Of a stretch of 64,000 bases of DNA, positions 41,399-50,687 are shown one piece after another (position 1 is the stretch's first letter; each line of letters opens with the position of its first letter). The stretch covers positions 2,128,001 to 2,192,000 of the forward strand of contig NZ_CP010945.1 in assembly GCF_000293885.2 (NCBI RefSeq). Reading direction: 5' to 3'. The notes beneath the pieces are model-generated. The model saw only the letters and a list, made by a program, of their open reading frames with translations, made no database searches and was not told the DNA's origin. A program made the translations under genes and the position numbers. The stretch comes from Pseudomonas fluorescens NCIMB 11764. GTDB lineage: Bacteria; Pseudomonadota; Gammaproteobacteria; Pseudomonadales; Pseudomonadaceae.

Positions 41399-42451
41399 AT
41401 GAGTAAATTCTGGAGCCCGTTCGTCAAGAATCTGGTGCCTTACGTGCCGGGCGAGCAGCCGAAGCTGACGAAACTGGTGAAGCTCAACACCAACGAAAAC
41501 CCGTACGGCCCGTCGCCCAAAGCCTTGGCGGCGATGCAGGCCGAACTGAATGACAACCTGCGTCTGTACCCGGACCCGAATAGTGATGTGCTCAAGCAAG
41601 CAGTCGCCCGGTATTACGGCGTGCAGGGCAATCAGGTGTTCCTCGGCAACGGTTCCGATGAAGTCCTGGCGCACATCTTTCACGGTTTGCTGCAACACGA
41701 TAAACCGTTGCTGTTCCCGGACATCAGCTACAGCTTCTACCCGGTTTACTGCGGCTTGTATGGCATCACGTTCGACGCGGTGCCGCTGGACGCGCAGTTC
41801 CGGATCAACCCGGCGGACTATGCCAAGCCAAACGGCGGGATCATTTTCCCCAACCCGAACGCCCCGACCGGTTGCCTGCTGGCGCTGGACGCGGTTGAGC
41901 AGATCCTCAAGGCGAGCCCGGATTCGGTGGTCGTGGTGGACGAGGCTTACATCGACTTCGGTGGCGAAACGGCGATCAGTCTGGTCGACCGCTATCCGAA
42001 TCTGCTGGTGACTCAGACCTTGTCCAAGTCCCGTTCACTGGCCGGTCTTCGGGTAGGTCTGGCGGTCGGACATCCGGATTTGATCGAGGCGCTGGAGCGA
42101 ATCAAGAACAGCTTCAACTCATACCCGCTGGATCGCATGGCGAATGTCGGTGCTGCGGCAGCGTTCGATGATCGAGAGTACTTCGACAAGACGTGTCGCC
42201 TGGTGATCGAACACCGTGAATGGGTGATCTCGCAGTTGCAGGGGAAAGGCTTTGAGGTGCTGCCGTCGGCGGCGAACTTCATTTTCGCCCGTCATCCGCA
42301 GCACGATGCGGCGGGGCTGGCGGCGAAGCTGCGCGAGCAGGGCGTTATCGTTCGGCACTTCAAGCAGGAGCGGATTGCCCAGTTCCTGCGGATTTCCATC
42401 GGCACGCCGGAACAGAATCAGGCACTGATCGACGGGCTCGGCGACCTGTAA
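41399..42451 (+). CDS. hisC: Histidinol-phosphate aminotransferase
   Basis: The 350-residue PLP enzyme is a class I/II aminotransferase of the HisC type: [15 protein letters not shown] near residue 30, [10 protein letters not shown] near 155, [12 protein letters not shown] near 180 and the PLP-lysine in [14 protein letters not shown] near 213. It starts 3 bases after hisD. The his genes end before the REP pair at 42457. Confidence 0.95.
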   Translation: MSKFWSPFVKNLVPYVPGEQPKLTKLVKLNTNENPYGPSPKALAAMQAELNDNLRLYPDPNSDVLKQAVARYYGVQGNQVFLGNGSDEVLAHIFHGLLQHDKPLLFPDISYSFYPVYCGLYGITFDAVPLDAQFRINPADYAKPNGGIIFPNPNAPTGCLLALDAVEQILKASPDSVVVVDEAYIDFGGETAISLVDRYPNLLVTQTLSKSRSLAGLRVGLAVGHPDLIEALERIKNSFNSYPLDRMANVGAAAAFDDREYFDKTCRLVIEHREWVISQLQGKGFEVLPSAANFIFARHPQHDAAGLAAKLREQGVIVRHFKQERIAQFLRISIGTPEQNQALIDGLGDL

Positions 42452-42456
42452 ACCAG

Positions 42457-42550
42457 CTTTCGCTGGCAAGCCGGCTCCTACAGAGAATCGTATCGACTAC
42501 AACGCCCGTGATCGATACAAATCCTGCTGGAGCTGGCTTGTCGGCGAAAG
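42457..42550. repeat. Paired inverted REP-like elements
   Basis: CTTTCGCTGGCAAGCCGGCT at the left and AGCTGGCTTGTCGGCGAAAG at the right face each other around a 42-base spacer. The core is TGGAGC/GGCTCCTAC, a variant of the GTGGGAGC type. It separates convergent hisC and the DUF4198 gene. Confidence 0.75.
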
Positions 42551-42571
42551 ATTCACCGCAGAGTCGGCGCC

Positions 42572-43291
42572 TTACTCGTGATGTGGCTCGCCCAGGAACG
42601 TCAGCGAACTGAACAATCCCCGACTATTCACGTCAGGGCTGTCCTTCACCGGGACTTCCACCTGCGCGGCAATCACATTCAACCCTTCATTACGCACCAA
42701 CACTTGCGCCCGCCCCTGGGCGTCGGTTTCCGTGCTCAACGTATTCGGCGCGCTGCGGTAATCGCCCGTCAACTTCACCCCCGCCACAGGTTTGCCATCC
42801 AGTAGCACGCGGACCGGCAACGATTTGCCCGGGCCGACCGTCAGCGGATCAACCTCCGGCAAAATCAGCAGCTTCATCTGATCAAGTGACGGCAATTTCG
42901 CCCCCGGTTGGTAGATAGCCAGACTGTATTTGAACGTCTGGGTCGACTCGATTGCGCCCGGTACTTTGCTGCGTCCTTCGTTGATCCATTTTTTATCCGC
43001 CGTTTGCGACCACATGCCGTTGTCCAGCGCCACCGCCATCACGGCAGGCGGCTTCAGCGGTTGCAGGCGTGCGTGGTCAGCGAGTCGTTGCACGGTCACC
43101 GGGATCATTTTGCCGCTGGCGTCATACGCCCAGGCGCCGCTGATTTTTTGCGGTTTGAAGGCGTTGTCCTCGGCGCCGTGGCCGTAAACCACTTCGATGT
43201 TGCCGCGGCGTTCTTCGGTCCACAGGCCATGGGCCGAGACCTCGGTGGCGAAGAGCAAGCCGAGCAGTGCCATGGGTTTGATAGGGTGCAT
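42572..43291 (-). CDS. DUF4198 periplasmic protein, probable metal-handling
   Basis: The 239-residue protein has a signal peptide (residues 1-20, ending VSA) after which the mature chain begins HGLWTEERRG. An N-terminal His with nearby Trp is typical of DUF4198 proteins, relatives of periplasmic parts of Ni/Co uptake systems. A later beta-sandwich-like half contains LPVRVLLDGKPVAGVKLTGDYR. It sits 12 bases after the TonB receptor and is surely co-transcribed. A role as periplasmic carrier for the metal or chelate brought in by the receptor is inferred; the metal is unknown. Confidence 0.8.
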   Translation of the reverse strand: MHPIKPMALLGLLFATEVSAHGLWTEERRGNIEVVYGHGAEDNAFKPQKISGAWAYDASGKMIPVTVQRLADHARLQPLKPPAVMAVALDNGMWSQTADKKWINEGRSKVPGAIESTQTFKYSLAIYQPGAKLPSLDQMKLLILPEVDPLTVGPGKSLPVRVLLDGKPVAGVKLTGDYRSAPNTLSTETDAQGRAQVLVRNEGLNVIAAQVEVPVKDSPDVNSRGLFSSLTFLGEPHHE

Positions 43292-43303
43292 GGTGACGTC
43301 CTT

Positions 43304-45409
43304 TTAAAGTTCGAGTGTCAGGCTGACGGTGAAGTTGCGGGGTTCGCCGGGATTGACCCAGTAGTTGCTGTAAGAGCGCTCGAAGTATTTCTCGTCGAAA
43401 AGGTTGTTCAGGTTCAGGCCCACGGTGACGGTTTCGGTGGCCTTGTAATGGGCCAGCAGGTCAACGGTGTGGTAAGCCGGCAGTTCAAAATCAGTGCCGG
43501 CTTCACCCGAGCGATCGCCGACATAAGTGAATGCCGCGCCGAGGTCTGAACCGCGCAAACGGCCATCCTGAAATTCATAAACGCCCAGCAGGCTGCCGCT
43601 GCGCTTGGCGACGCCAAGGATTCGGCTGCCGGTGGGAATTACCTTGTCGCCCTCGGTGACCTCGGCGTCGATGTAGGCGAAGGCACCGATCACCCGCACG
43701 GCGTCGGTCACTTGCCCGGTGACTTGCAGGTCGAATCCCTGGCTACGGGCCTTGCCCATGGCGCGGCTGGTGTCCGTGCCCGGGTCAAGTGCAAGGACGT
43801 TTTCCTTTTCAATATGGAAGGCGGCGAGGGTGGTGCTCAAGCGGTCGTCGAACAGCTCGCTCTTGATCCCGACTTCGTAACCGACGCCTTCTTCCGGGTC
43901 GAAGGATTGGCCGCCAGCGTCCAGGCCGTTGTTCGGCTTGAACGAGGTGGAGGCGTTGGCGAACAGCCCGACTTCGGGTGTCAGCTGATAAAGCAGGCCG
44001 GCCCGTTGGGTCAGTGCGTCGTGGCTCTGGCGGCTGGTGGCTCCGCGGCTGTGATCGTCGATGCTTTGCTCGAAATGTTCGAAGCGTGCACCGAGCATGC
44101 CGCGCAGTTTGTCGGTAAAGACAATCTGGTCCTGCAGGTTCAGCGCCCGGCTTTCGACGTGTTCAAAGAGGTCGGTGCCGGAGCGCTTGCCGTTAGGTTT
44201 CGGCTGACCGTAGACGGGCTGATAAATGTCGATAGCGTAGGGGCCGCCGGCAATGGTCGTGACCCGTTCGTCCTTGCGGAAGTTTTCATACTCGCTGCCA
44301 ATCAGCAGTTCGTGCTGCCAACTGCCCAGGTCGAACAGACCGCGCAATTCGAGTTGGGTGATGCTGTCGTGCCAGTTTGTGTCGCGCTCGCGATAACGCC
44401 GATTCACAGTGTGGCCGTCGGCATTCAGCGGGCGACTTTCGGAAGCGTAGCCCCAGAGTTTGCCTTCCTTGTAATGGCTGGCCAGACGCAGCTTCCAGTT
44501 GTCATTGAGGTGGTGTTCGAGGGCTGCTTGCAGCAGATTGTTGTGGTTGTCGATGTTGCCGTCATTGGGTTCGCCAAGGAACGTCGAACGGGACACGCCA
44601 CTCCATTTGTTATTCGGCGCGACGATGCCGCGATCGAACGTGGAGCTGTGACGGACGAATTCGCTTTCCACCAAGAGGCTGGTGTCCGGGTTCAGTTGCC
44701 AACTGAAGGAGGGCGCGACAAACACTCGCTGGCTGTCGACGTGATCGCGGAAGCTGTGGTTGTCCTCAACGGCCAGGTTGATTCGCGACAGCACGTTGGC
44801 GTCGTCATCCAGCGGCGTGTTGACGTCGAGGGCGGTGCGATAGCGATCCCAACTGCCAGCGCTGGTTTGCAGGGTGGTGAATGCTTCGGGTTGGGGTTTC
44901 TTGGTGACGATGTTGACCGTACCACCCGGATCACCACGGCCATAAAGGCTGGCGGCCGGACCTTTGAGCACTTCGATGCGCTCGATGTTGGCCACGTCCG
45001 GTGTGCTCGGGTAACCACGGTTGGCACTGAAGCCGTCCTTGTAGAACTCGGAGGTGGTGAAGCCTCGCACGCTGTATTCGTAAAGCGTCAGGCCGCCGAA
45101 ATTGTTCTGCTTCGACACGCCGCCGGCAAAGTCCAATGCGCGCTCGACGCTGCTGCTGCCGAGGTCCTTGAGCACGCTGGCGGGTATCACGCTGATGGAT
45201 TGCGGGATGTCGCGAAGGGCCGTGTCGGTTTTAGTCGCGCTGGATGAACGGGTGGCGCGGTAGCCTTTGACCGGGCCTGTGGGGGATTCATAGTCGGAGG
45301 TGACGCTGATGGCGTCCAGTTCGAGCGGGCTGGAGTCTTCGGCGAAGACCGGATCTGCGAGCAGGCCAAAGGCAAGACCTGCCACAGAAACCATTGTTCG
45401 AGACGACAT
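43304..45409 (-). CDS. TonB-dependent outer-membrane receptor (siderophore/metal type)
   Basis: The 701-residue protein has a signal peptide (cleavage near FAEDSSP), a TonB box-like ELDAISVTS, a plug domain (about 60-165: DIPQSISVIP, VLKGPAASLYGRGDPGGTVNIVTKKP) and a 22-strand barrel ending in NFTVSLTLEL with the terminal aromatic-poor Leu. The plug style matches ferric-siderophore receptors (FhuE/FoxA-like). The downstream DUF4198 gene and the palindrome at the start leave open a zinc, nickel or cobalt role. MSSRTM at 45409 is the likeliest start; a TTG 15 bases upstream is possible. Confidence 0.88.
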   Translation of the reverse strand: MSSRTMVSVAGLAFGLLADPVFAEDSSPLELDAISVTSDYESPTGPVKGYRATRSSSATKTDTALRDIPQSISVIPASVLKDLGSSSVERALDFAGGVSKQNNFGGLTLYEYSVRGFTTSEFYKDGFSANRGYPSTPDVANIERIEVLKGPAASLYGRGDPGGTVNIVTKKPQPEAFTTLQTSAGSWDRYRTALDVNTPLDDDANVLSRINLAVEDNHSFRDHVDSQRVFVAPSFSWQLNPDTSLLVESEFVRHSSTFDRGIVAPNNKWSGVSRSTFLGEPNDGNIDNHNNLLQAALEHHLNDNWKLRLASHYKEGKLWGYASESRPLNADGHTVNRRYRERDTNWHDSITQLELRGLFDLGSWQHELLIGSEYENFRKDERVTTIAGGPYAIDIYQPVYGQPKPNGKRSGTDLFEHVESRALNLQDQIVFTDKLRGMLGARFEHFEQSIDDHSRGATSRQSHDALTQRAGLLYQLTPEVGLFANASTSFKPNNGLDAGGQSFDPEEGVGYEVGIKSELFDDRLSTTLAAFHIEKENVLALDPGTDTSRAMGKARSQGFDLQVTGQVTDAVRVIGAFAYIDAEVTEGDKVIPTGSRILGVAKRSGSLLGVYEFQDGRLRGSDLGAAFTYVGDRSGEAGTDFELPAYHTVDLLAHYKATETVTVGLNLNNLFDEKYFERSYSNYWVNPGEPRNFTVSLTLEL

Positions 45410-45450
45410 GTTATGTTGTTCCAATAGTGATATTGAAACAATATAACATG
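45407..45450 (-). promoter_or_regulatory. Inverted repeat overlapping the TonB receptor start, candidate metal-regulator operator
   Basis: CATGTTATGTTGTTCC (45407-45422) and the complement of CATGTTATATTGTTTC (45435-45450) match at 14 of 16 positions around a 12-base centre. The left arm contains the start codon. ATGTTATA recalls the Zur half-site, but the spacing differs from the usual compact Zur palindrome. A separate partial Fur-like CATTCTCATT lies just upstream on the minus strand. Confidence 0.45.
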
Positions 45451-45496
45451 TCTAATGAGAATGTATGCTGTTAGCCCGAATCACTCGGGCTAGCGC

Positions 45497-46657
45497 TTAT
45501 TCCTCTTCTTTTTCCTTCGCGGGTGCGGGTGGCGGACGCAGGCCGATTTCCGCCGTCAGCTTCAGCTCTTTGCCGTTGCGCATCACCTGAATCGTGACTT
45601 TGTCGGTCGGCTTGATGCGTGCGACCTGATTCATCGAGCGACGACCATCGCCCGCCGGTTCGCCATCGATGGCCAGAATCACGTCACCCAATTGCAAACC
45701 GGCCTTCTGCGCCGGACCGTCACGGAAAATACCCGCGACCACAATGCCCGGACGCCCCGACAGACCAAACGACTCCGCCAGTTCCTGCGACAACGGCTGC
45801 ACTTCAATACCCAGCCAGCCGCGAATCACCTGGCCGTGTTCGATGATCGACTTCATCACTTCCATCGCCAGCTTCACCGGGATCGCGAAACCGATGCCTT
45901 GGGAGCCGCCGGACTTGGAGAAGATCGCGGTATTGATGCCGGTCAGGTTGCCGTTGGCGTCCACCAGTGCGCCGCCGGAGTTGCCGGGGTTGATCGCGGC
46001 GTCGGTCTGGATGAAGTCTTCGTAGTTGTTCAGGCCCAGCTGGTTACGGCCGGTGGCGCTGATGATGCCCATGGTTACGGTCTGGCCGACGCCGAACGGG
46101 TTGCCGATGGCCAGGGCCACGTCGCCGATGCGGATGTTGTCGGAGCGACCGACGGTGATCGACGGCAGGTTTTTCAGATCGATCTTCAGGACCGCGAGGT
46201 CGGTTTCCGGGTCGCTGCCGATGACGCGGGCCAGGGTTTCACGGCCGTCCTTCAATGCGACCACGATCTGGTCAGCACCGCTGGTCACATGGTTGTTGGT
46301 CAGCAGATAACCTTCCGGGCTCATGATCACGCCGGAGCCGAGGCTCGATTCCATGCGCTTCTGCTTGGGCGCATTGTCGCCGAAGAAGCGGCGGAACTGC
46401 GGGTCTTCGAACAGCGGATGGTTCGGCTTGTTGATGACCTTGGTGGTGTACAGGTTCACCACCGACGGCGCGGCGATGGTGACCGCATCGGCATACGACA
46501 CCGGACCTTGCTGCATCGTGGTGGTTTGCGGGGCTTGCTGCAGGTTGACGTCGAGGCTCGGAAGCCCGACCCACTGCGGGTAACGCTGGATGATCAACAG
46601 AGCGATAAGCACGCCGGCCAACAGCGGCCAGCCGGAAAAACGCAGCGCTTTGAGCAT
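45497..46657 (-). CDS. algW: AlgW (DegS-type) periplasmic serine protease
   Basis: The 386-residue protein has an N-terminal anchor (WPLLAGVLIALLIIQRY), a trypsin-like domain with His in LLTNNHVTSG, Asp in DPETDLAVLK and Ser in NPGNSGGAL, then a single PDZ domain (about 270-365). AlgW cuts the anti-sigma factor MucA when its PDZ senses misfolded porin tails, freeing AlgU to drive envelope stress and alginate genes. The acidic tail PAPAKEKEEE is extra. Position next to hisC/hisD matches P. aeruginosa, with the TonB/DUF4198 pair inserted between. Confidence 0.94.
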   Translation of the reverse strand: MLKALRFSGWPLLAGVLIALLIIQRYPQWVGLPSLDVNLQQAPQTTTMQQGPVSYADAVTIAAPSVVNLYTTKVINKPNHPLFEDPQFRRFFGDNAPKQKRMESSLGSGVIMSPEGYLLTNNHVTSGADQIVVALKDGRETLARVIGSDPETDLAVLKIDLKNLPSITVGRSDNIRIGDVALAIGNPFGVGQTVTMGIISATGRNQLGLNNYEDFIQTDAAINPGNSGGALVDANGNLTGINTAIFSKSGGSQGIGFAIPVKLAMEVMKSIIEHGQVIRGWLGIEVQPLSQELAESFGLSGRPGIVVAGIFRDGPAQKAGLQLGDVILAIDGEPAGDGRRSMNQVARIKPTDKVTIQVMRNGKELKLTAEIGLRPPPAPAKEKEEE

Positions 46658-46710
46658 TAAGCACGTCCTGGAAGGTTGCAGGTGGTATGAGACCGCCCAT
46701 AATGTCGCGC

Positions 46711-46738
46711 ATTATACGAGGCCGCGCGCGCCTCTGAA
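46711..46738 (-). promoter_or_regulatory. Putative sigma-70 promoter of algW
   Basis: On the minus strand TTCAGA and a perfect TATAAT are 16 bases apart, about 54 bases upstream of the algW ATG. The same 102-base gap must hold the promoter of the divergent NIF3-like gene. Confidence 0.45.
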
Positions 46739-46759
46739 CGGGATATTTAGGAGTCTTTT

Positions 46760-47518
46760 ATGGCCGTCGCCCTGAGCACCCTGGTCGAAGAAGCCGACCG
46801 TTATCTGAACAGTGCAAGGATTGCCGATTATTGCCCCAATGGGTTACAGGTTGAGGGGCGGCCGCAGGTGATGCGCATCGTCAGTGGCGTCACCGCCAGT
46901 CAGGCGTTGCTGGACGCGGCGGTCGAAGCCCAGGCCGATCTGGTGCTGGTGCACCACGGTTATTTCTGGAAGGGCGAGAATCCGTGCATCACCGGCATGA
47001 AGCAGCGTAGGTTGAAAACCCTGCTCAAGCACGATATCAGCCTGTTGTCCTACCATCTGCCACTGGACCTGCATCCGGACGTCGGCAACAACGTGCAGCT
47101 CGCGCGTCAGCTGGACATCACCGTCGAAGGTCCGCTCGATCCGGACAACCTTAAAATTGTCGGGCTGGTGGGCTCTCTGAACGAGCCGGTGACACCGCGT
47201 GATTTTGCCCGCCGCGTGCAGGAAGTCATGGGCCGCGAGCCGCTGCTGATCGAAGGCAGCGAGATGATTCGCCGGGTTGGCTGGTGCACCGGTGGTGGTC
47301 AGGGTTACATCGATCAGGCCGTTTTGGCCGGGGTCGATCTGTACCTCAGCGGTGAAGCGTCCGAACAGACTTTCCACAGCGCCCGGGAAAACGACATCAG
47401 CTTCATCGCCGCCGGGCACCATGCCACTGAGCGCTATGGTGTGCAGGCGCTGGGCGATTACCTGGCGCGACGTTTTGCGCTGGAGCACATTTTCATCGAT
47501 TGCCCCAACCCGATTTGA
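46760..47518 (+). CDS. NIF3-like dinuclear metal centre hexameric protein
   Basis: The 252-residue protein matches the NIF3/YbgI/DUF34 family: YCPNGLQVEGRPQVMRIVSGVTAS near the N-terminus, VHHGYFWKGENP near 70 and the C-terminal FIAAGHHATERYGVQALG carry the metal-binding His, Asp and Glu. The family is proposed to serve as metal chaperone or GTP cyclohydrolase-like enzyme; its function is not settled. It follows TTTAGGAGTC. It is divergent from algW and precedes cysD, as in other pseudomonads. Confidence 0.88.
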   Translation: MAVALSTLVEEADRYLNSARIADYCPNGLQVEGRPQVMRIVSGVTASQALLDAAVEAQADLVLVHHGYFWKGENPCITGMKQRRLKTLLKHDISLLSYHLPLDLHPDVGNNVQLARQLDITVEGPLDPDNLKIVGLVGSLNEPVTPRDFARRVQEVMGREPLLIEGSEMIRRVGWCTGGGQGYIDQAVLAGVDLYLSGEASEQTFHSARENDISFIAAGHHATERYGVQALGDYLARRFALEHIFIDCPNPI

Positions 47519-47536
47519 TTAACACCACAAATCAAA

Positions 47537-47628
47537 TGTGGGAGCGAGCCTGTTCGCGATGACTGCATGACAAGCGACATTGATGTGACAGATACAACAC
47601 CGCAATCGCGAGCAGGCTCGCTCCCACA
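47537..47628. repeat. Paired inverted REP elements
   Basis: TGTGGGAGCGAGCCTGTTCG and the inverse ATCGCGAGCAGGCTCGCTCC enclose a spacer of about 40 bases. The pair follows the NIF3-like gene and precedes the cysD regulatory region. Confidence 0.85.
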
Positions 47629-47651
47629 GGGGCCTGACCGCCCAAACGAGG

Positions 47652-47669
47652 GGGTATATTCATATACCC
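47652..47669. promoter_or_regulatory. Perfect 18-bp palindrome upstream of cysD, candidate operator
   Basis: GGGTATATTCATATACCC has perfect 8-bp arms about a 2-base centre, 103 bases before the cysD start. AT-rich sites of this kind could bind CysB, the LysR-type sulfur regulator, but CysB sites are loosely defined. A second small hairpin, GCGTCCT/AGGACGC, lies at 47683-47705. Confidence 0.45.
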
Positions 47670-47772
47670 TTTCGATCTAGTTCGCGTCCTGATTAGAAGA
47701 GGACGCTGTGCTAGGATTCCTCGCTCGAACACGGCCCGCTGGCCGTCCATAAGATCGTTTTCGTGAGTAGCC

Positions 47773-48690
47773 ATGGTCGACAAACTGACGCATCTGAAAC
47801 AGCTGGAGGCCGAAAGCATCCACATCATCCGCGAGGTCGCCGCCGAGTTCGATAACCCGGTGATGCTGTACTCCGTCGGTAAAGACTCCGCCGTGATGCT
47901 GCACCTTGCGCGCAAGGCATTCTTCCCGGGCAAGCTGCCGTTCCCGGTGATGCATGTCGACACCCGGTGGAAGTTCAAGGAAATGTACGCGTTCCGCGAC
48001 CGCATGGTCGAAGAGCTTGGCCTTGACCTGCTGGTGCACGTGAACCCCGATGGCGTCGCGCAGGGCATCAACCCGCTGACCCACGGCAGTGCCAAGCACA
48101 CCGACATCATGAAAACCGAAGGCCTGAAACAGGCTCTCGACAAGTACGGCTTCGACGCCGCGTTCGGTGGCGCTCGCCGCGACGAAGAGAAATCCCGTGC
48201 CAAAGAGCGCGTGTATTCCTTCCGCGACACCAAGCATCGCTGGGACCCGAAAAACCAGCGTCCAGAGCTGTGGAACGTCTACAACGGCAACGTCAACAAG
48301 GGTGAATCGATCCGCGTTTTCCCATTGTCGAACTGGACCGAACTGGACATCTGGCAGTACATCTACCTCGAAGGCATCCCGATCGTGCCGCTGTATTTCG
48401 CCGCCGAGCGCGACGTCATCGAGATGAATGGCACCTGGATCATGATCGACGACGAACGCCTGCTCAATCACCTGAGCGACGAAGACAAGGCGCGCATCGT
48501 CAAGAAGAAAGTCCGTTTCCGCACACTGGGTGACTACCCGTTGACCGGTGCGGTCGAGTCCGAGGCCACCAGCCTGACCGACATCATTCAGGAAATGCTC
48601 CTGACGCGAACTTCCGAACGCCAGGGCCGGGTCATCGACCACGATGGCGCAGGCTCGATGGAAGAAAAGAAACGTCAGGGTTATTTCTAA
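47773..48690 (+). CDS. cysD: Sulfate adenylyltransferase subunit 2 CysD
   Basis: The 305-residue protein is the ATP pyrophosphatase-type subunit that makes APS from sulfate and ATP. PP-loop sequence [14 protein letters not shown] is near residue 37, then [22 protein letters not shown] near 133 and the C-terminal [19 protein letters not shown]. It works with the GTPase CysN, which follows after 9 bases. Transcription is probably induced by sulfur limitation via CysB. Confidence 0.97.
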   Translation: MVDKLTHLKQLEAESIHIIREVAAEFDNPVMLYSVGKDSAVMLHLARKAFFPGKLPFPVMHVDTRWKFKEMYAFRDRMVEELGLDLLVHVNPDGVAQGINPLTHGSAKHTDIMKTEGLKQALDKYGFDAAFGGARRDEEKSRAKERVYSFRDTKHRWDPKNQRPELWNVYNGNVNKGESIRVFPLSNWTELDIWQYIYLEGIPIVPLYFAAERDVIEMNGTWIMIDDERLLNHLSDEDKARIVKKKVRFRTLGDYPLTGAVESEATSLTDIIQEMLLTRTSERQGRVIDHDGAGSMEEKKRQGYF

Positions 48691-48699
48691 GGGGTTGTC

Positions 48700-50598
48700 A
48701 TGTCGCACGTATCTGATTTGATCAGCGAGGACATCCTCGCCTACCTGGGCCAGCACGAACGCAAGGAAATGCTGCGCTTTCTGACTTGTGGCAACGTCGA
48801 CGACGGCAAGAGCACCCTGATCGGGCGCCTGCTGCACGACTCCAAGATGATCTACGAAGATCACCTGGAAGCCATTACCCGCGACTCGAAAAAAGTCGGC
48901 ACCACCGGCGAAGACATCGATCTGGCGTTGCTGGTCGACGGCCTGCAGGCTGAGCGTGAACAGGGCATCACCATCGATGTCGCCTACCGCTACTTCTCCA
49001 CCGCCAAGCGCAAATTCATCATCGCCGATACCCCTGGCCATGAGCAGTACACCCGCAACATGGCCACCGGTGCGTCCACCTGTGACCTGGCGATCATCCT
49101 GGTCGACGCCCGCTACGGCGTGCAGACTCAGACCCGTCGCCACAGCTTCATAGCCTCGTTGCTCGGCATCAAACACATCGTGGTCGCCATCAACAAGATG
49201 GACCTCAACGGCTTCGACGAAACCGTGTTCGAGTCGATCAAGGCCGATTACCTGAAGTTCGCCGAAGGCATCGCGTTCAAGCCGACCACCATGGCCTTCG
49301 TGCCGATGTCGGCGCTGAAGGGCGACAACGTGGTGAACAAGTCCGAGCGCTCGCCGTGGTACACCGGCCAGTCGCTGATGGAAATTCTGGAAACCGTCGA
49401 GATCGCCAGCGACCGCAACTACACCGACCTGCGTTTCCCGGTGCAGTACGTCAACCGTCCGAACCTGAACTTCCGTGGGTTCGCCGGCACCCTGGCCAGC
49501 GGCATCGTGCACAAGGGCGACGAAGTCGTTGTGCTGCCGTCGGGCAAGAGCAGCCGCGTGAAATCCATCGTCACCTTCGAAGGTGAGCTGGAACACGCCG
49601 GTCCAGGCCAGGCTGTCACGCTGACCATGGAAGACGAGATCGACATCTCCCGCGGCGACTTGCTGGTGCACGCCGACAACCTGCCGCAAGTGACCGACGC
49701 CTTCGACGCCATGCTGGTGTGGATGGCCGAAGAGCCGATGCTGCCGGGCAAGAAATACGACATCAAGCGCGCCACGAGTTACGTGCCGGGTTCGATCACC
49801 AGCATCGTCAACCGTGTGGACGTGAACACCCTGGAAGAAGGTCCGGCCAGTGCGCTGCAACTGAACGAGATCGGTCGGGTCAAGATCAGCCTCGACGCAG
49901 CCATCGCGCTGGACGGTTACGCCAGCAATCGCACCACCGGTTCATTCATCGTCATCGATCGTCTGACCAACGGCACCGTCGCGGCCGGCATGATCATCGC
50001 TCAGCCGTTGGCGCATGGCAGCAGCACGCACCACGGCAAACTGGCACACGTCGCCACCGAAGAGCGCGCTCAGCGTTTCGGGCAGCAGCCGGCTACCGTG
50101 TTGTTCAGCGGTTTGTCGGGCGCAGGCAAAAGCACCTTGGCCTACGCGGTTGAACGCAAGCTGTTCGACATGGGCCGTGCGGTATTCGTGCTCGATGGCC
50201 AGAACCTGCGTCATGACCTGAACAAAGGTCTGCCACAGGATCGCGCCGGGCGTACCGAGAACTGGCGCCGTGCCGCGCACGTTGCGCGTCAGTTCAACGA
50301 AGCCGGTTTGCTGACGCTGGCCGCTTTCGTTGCACCGAGCGCCGAAGGTCGCGAGCAGGCCAAGGACCTGATCGGCAAGGAGCGTCTGCTGACGGTCTAC
50401 GTCCAGGCCTCGCCGACAGTCTGTGCCGAGCGTGATCCACAGGGCCTGTACGCGGCGGCCGGGGATAACATCCCGGGCGATTCCTTCCCGTACGACGTGC
50501 CGCTGGACGCCGACCTCGTGGTCGACACCCAGTCGTTGTCGCTGGAAGAAAGCGTCAAGCAAGTGCTGGATCTGCTGCGTCAGCGTGGCGCGATCTAA
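48700..50598 (+). CDS. cysN: CysNC: sulfate adenylyltransferase GTPase fused to APS kinase
   Basis: The 632-residue bifunctional protein has an N-terminal EF-Tu-like GTPase (GNVDDGKST near 30, DTPGHEQY near 110, NKMD near 165), beta-barrel domains to about 445, and a C-terminal APS kinase with P-loop [11 protein letters not shown] near 468 and [13 protein letters not shown] near 545. It drives APS synthesis with GTP and then phosphorylates APS to PAPS. The fusion is usual in pseudomonads. A strong terminator follows. Confidence 0.96.
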   Translation: MSHVSDLISEDILAYLGQHERKEMLRFLTCGNVDDGKSTLIGRLLHDSKMIYEDHLEAITRDSKKVGTTGEDIDLALLVDGLQAEREQGITIDVAYRYFSTAKRKFIIADTPGHEQYTRNMATGASTCDLAIILVDARYGVQTQTRRHSFIASLLGIKHIVVAINKMDLNGFDETVFESIKADYLKFAEGIAFKPTTMAFVPMSALKGDNVVNKSERSPWYTGQSLMEILETVEIASDRNYTDLRFPVQYVNRPNLNFRGFAGTLASGIVHKGDEVVVLPSGKSSRVKSIVTFEGELEHAGPGQAVTLTMEDEIDISRGDLLVHADNLPQVTDAFDAMLVWMAEEPMLPGKKYDIKRATSYVPGSITSIVNRVDVNTLEEGPASALQLNEIGRVKISLDAAIALDGYASNRTTGSFIVIDRLTNGTVAAGMIIAQPLAHGSSTHHGKLAHVATEERAQRFGQQPATVLFSGLSGAGKSTLAYAVERKLFDMGRAVFVLDGQNLRHDLNKGLPQDRAGRTENWRRAAHVARQFNEAGLLTLAAFVAPSAEGREQAKDLIGKERLLTVYVQASPTVCAERDPQGLYAAAGDNIPGDSFPYDVPLDADLVVDTQSLSLEESVKQVLDLLRQRGAI

Positions 50599-50614
50599 GC
50601 GTCAGCCGCGCAAT

Positions 50615-50653
50615 AAAAAACCCGCCGATGAGTGATCATCGGCGGTTTTTTTT
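50615..50653 (+). terminator. Rho-independent terminator after cysNC
   Basis: CCGCCGATGA and TCATCGGCGG form a 10-bp stem around GTGA, with A-run before and eight T after. It closes the cysD-cysNC operon 16 bases after the stop. Confidence 0.93.
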
Positions 50654-50674
50654 ATTCGGGCCAACTCGGTCAAC

Positions 50675-50687
50675 TGTGGGCGCTAGC
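50675..50687. repeat. Left fragment of a REP element split by the IS
   Basis: TGTGGGCGCTAGC matches the start of the GTGGGAGCTAGCCTGCTAGC type REP. Its continuation resumes at 51717 on the far side of the insertion sequence. The last six bases, GCTAGC, are the target duplication. Confidence 0.75.

Noticed and set aside
45471..45493. AGCCCGA/TCGGGCT hairpin between algW and the TonB receptor as a terminator
   Set aside because: The stem is only 7 bp and no T-run follows on the minus strand, so I do not call it an intrinsic terminator.
47677..49860. 727-codon minus-strand frame opposite cysD and cysNC
   Set aside because: It is a shadow of two clear sulfate-assimilation genes, with no recognisable motif.
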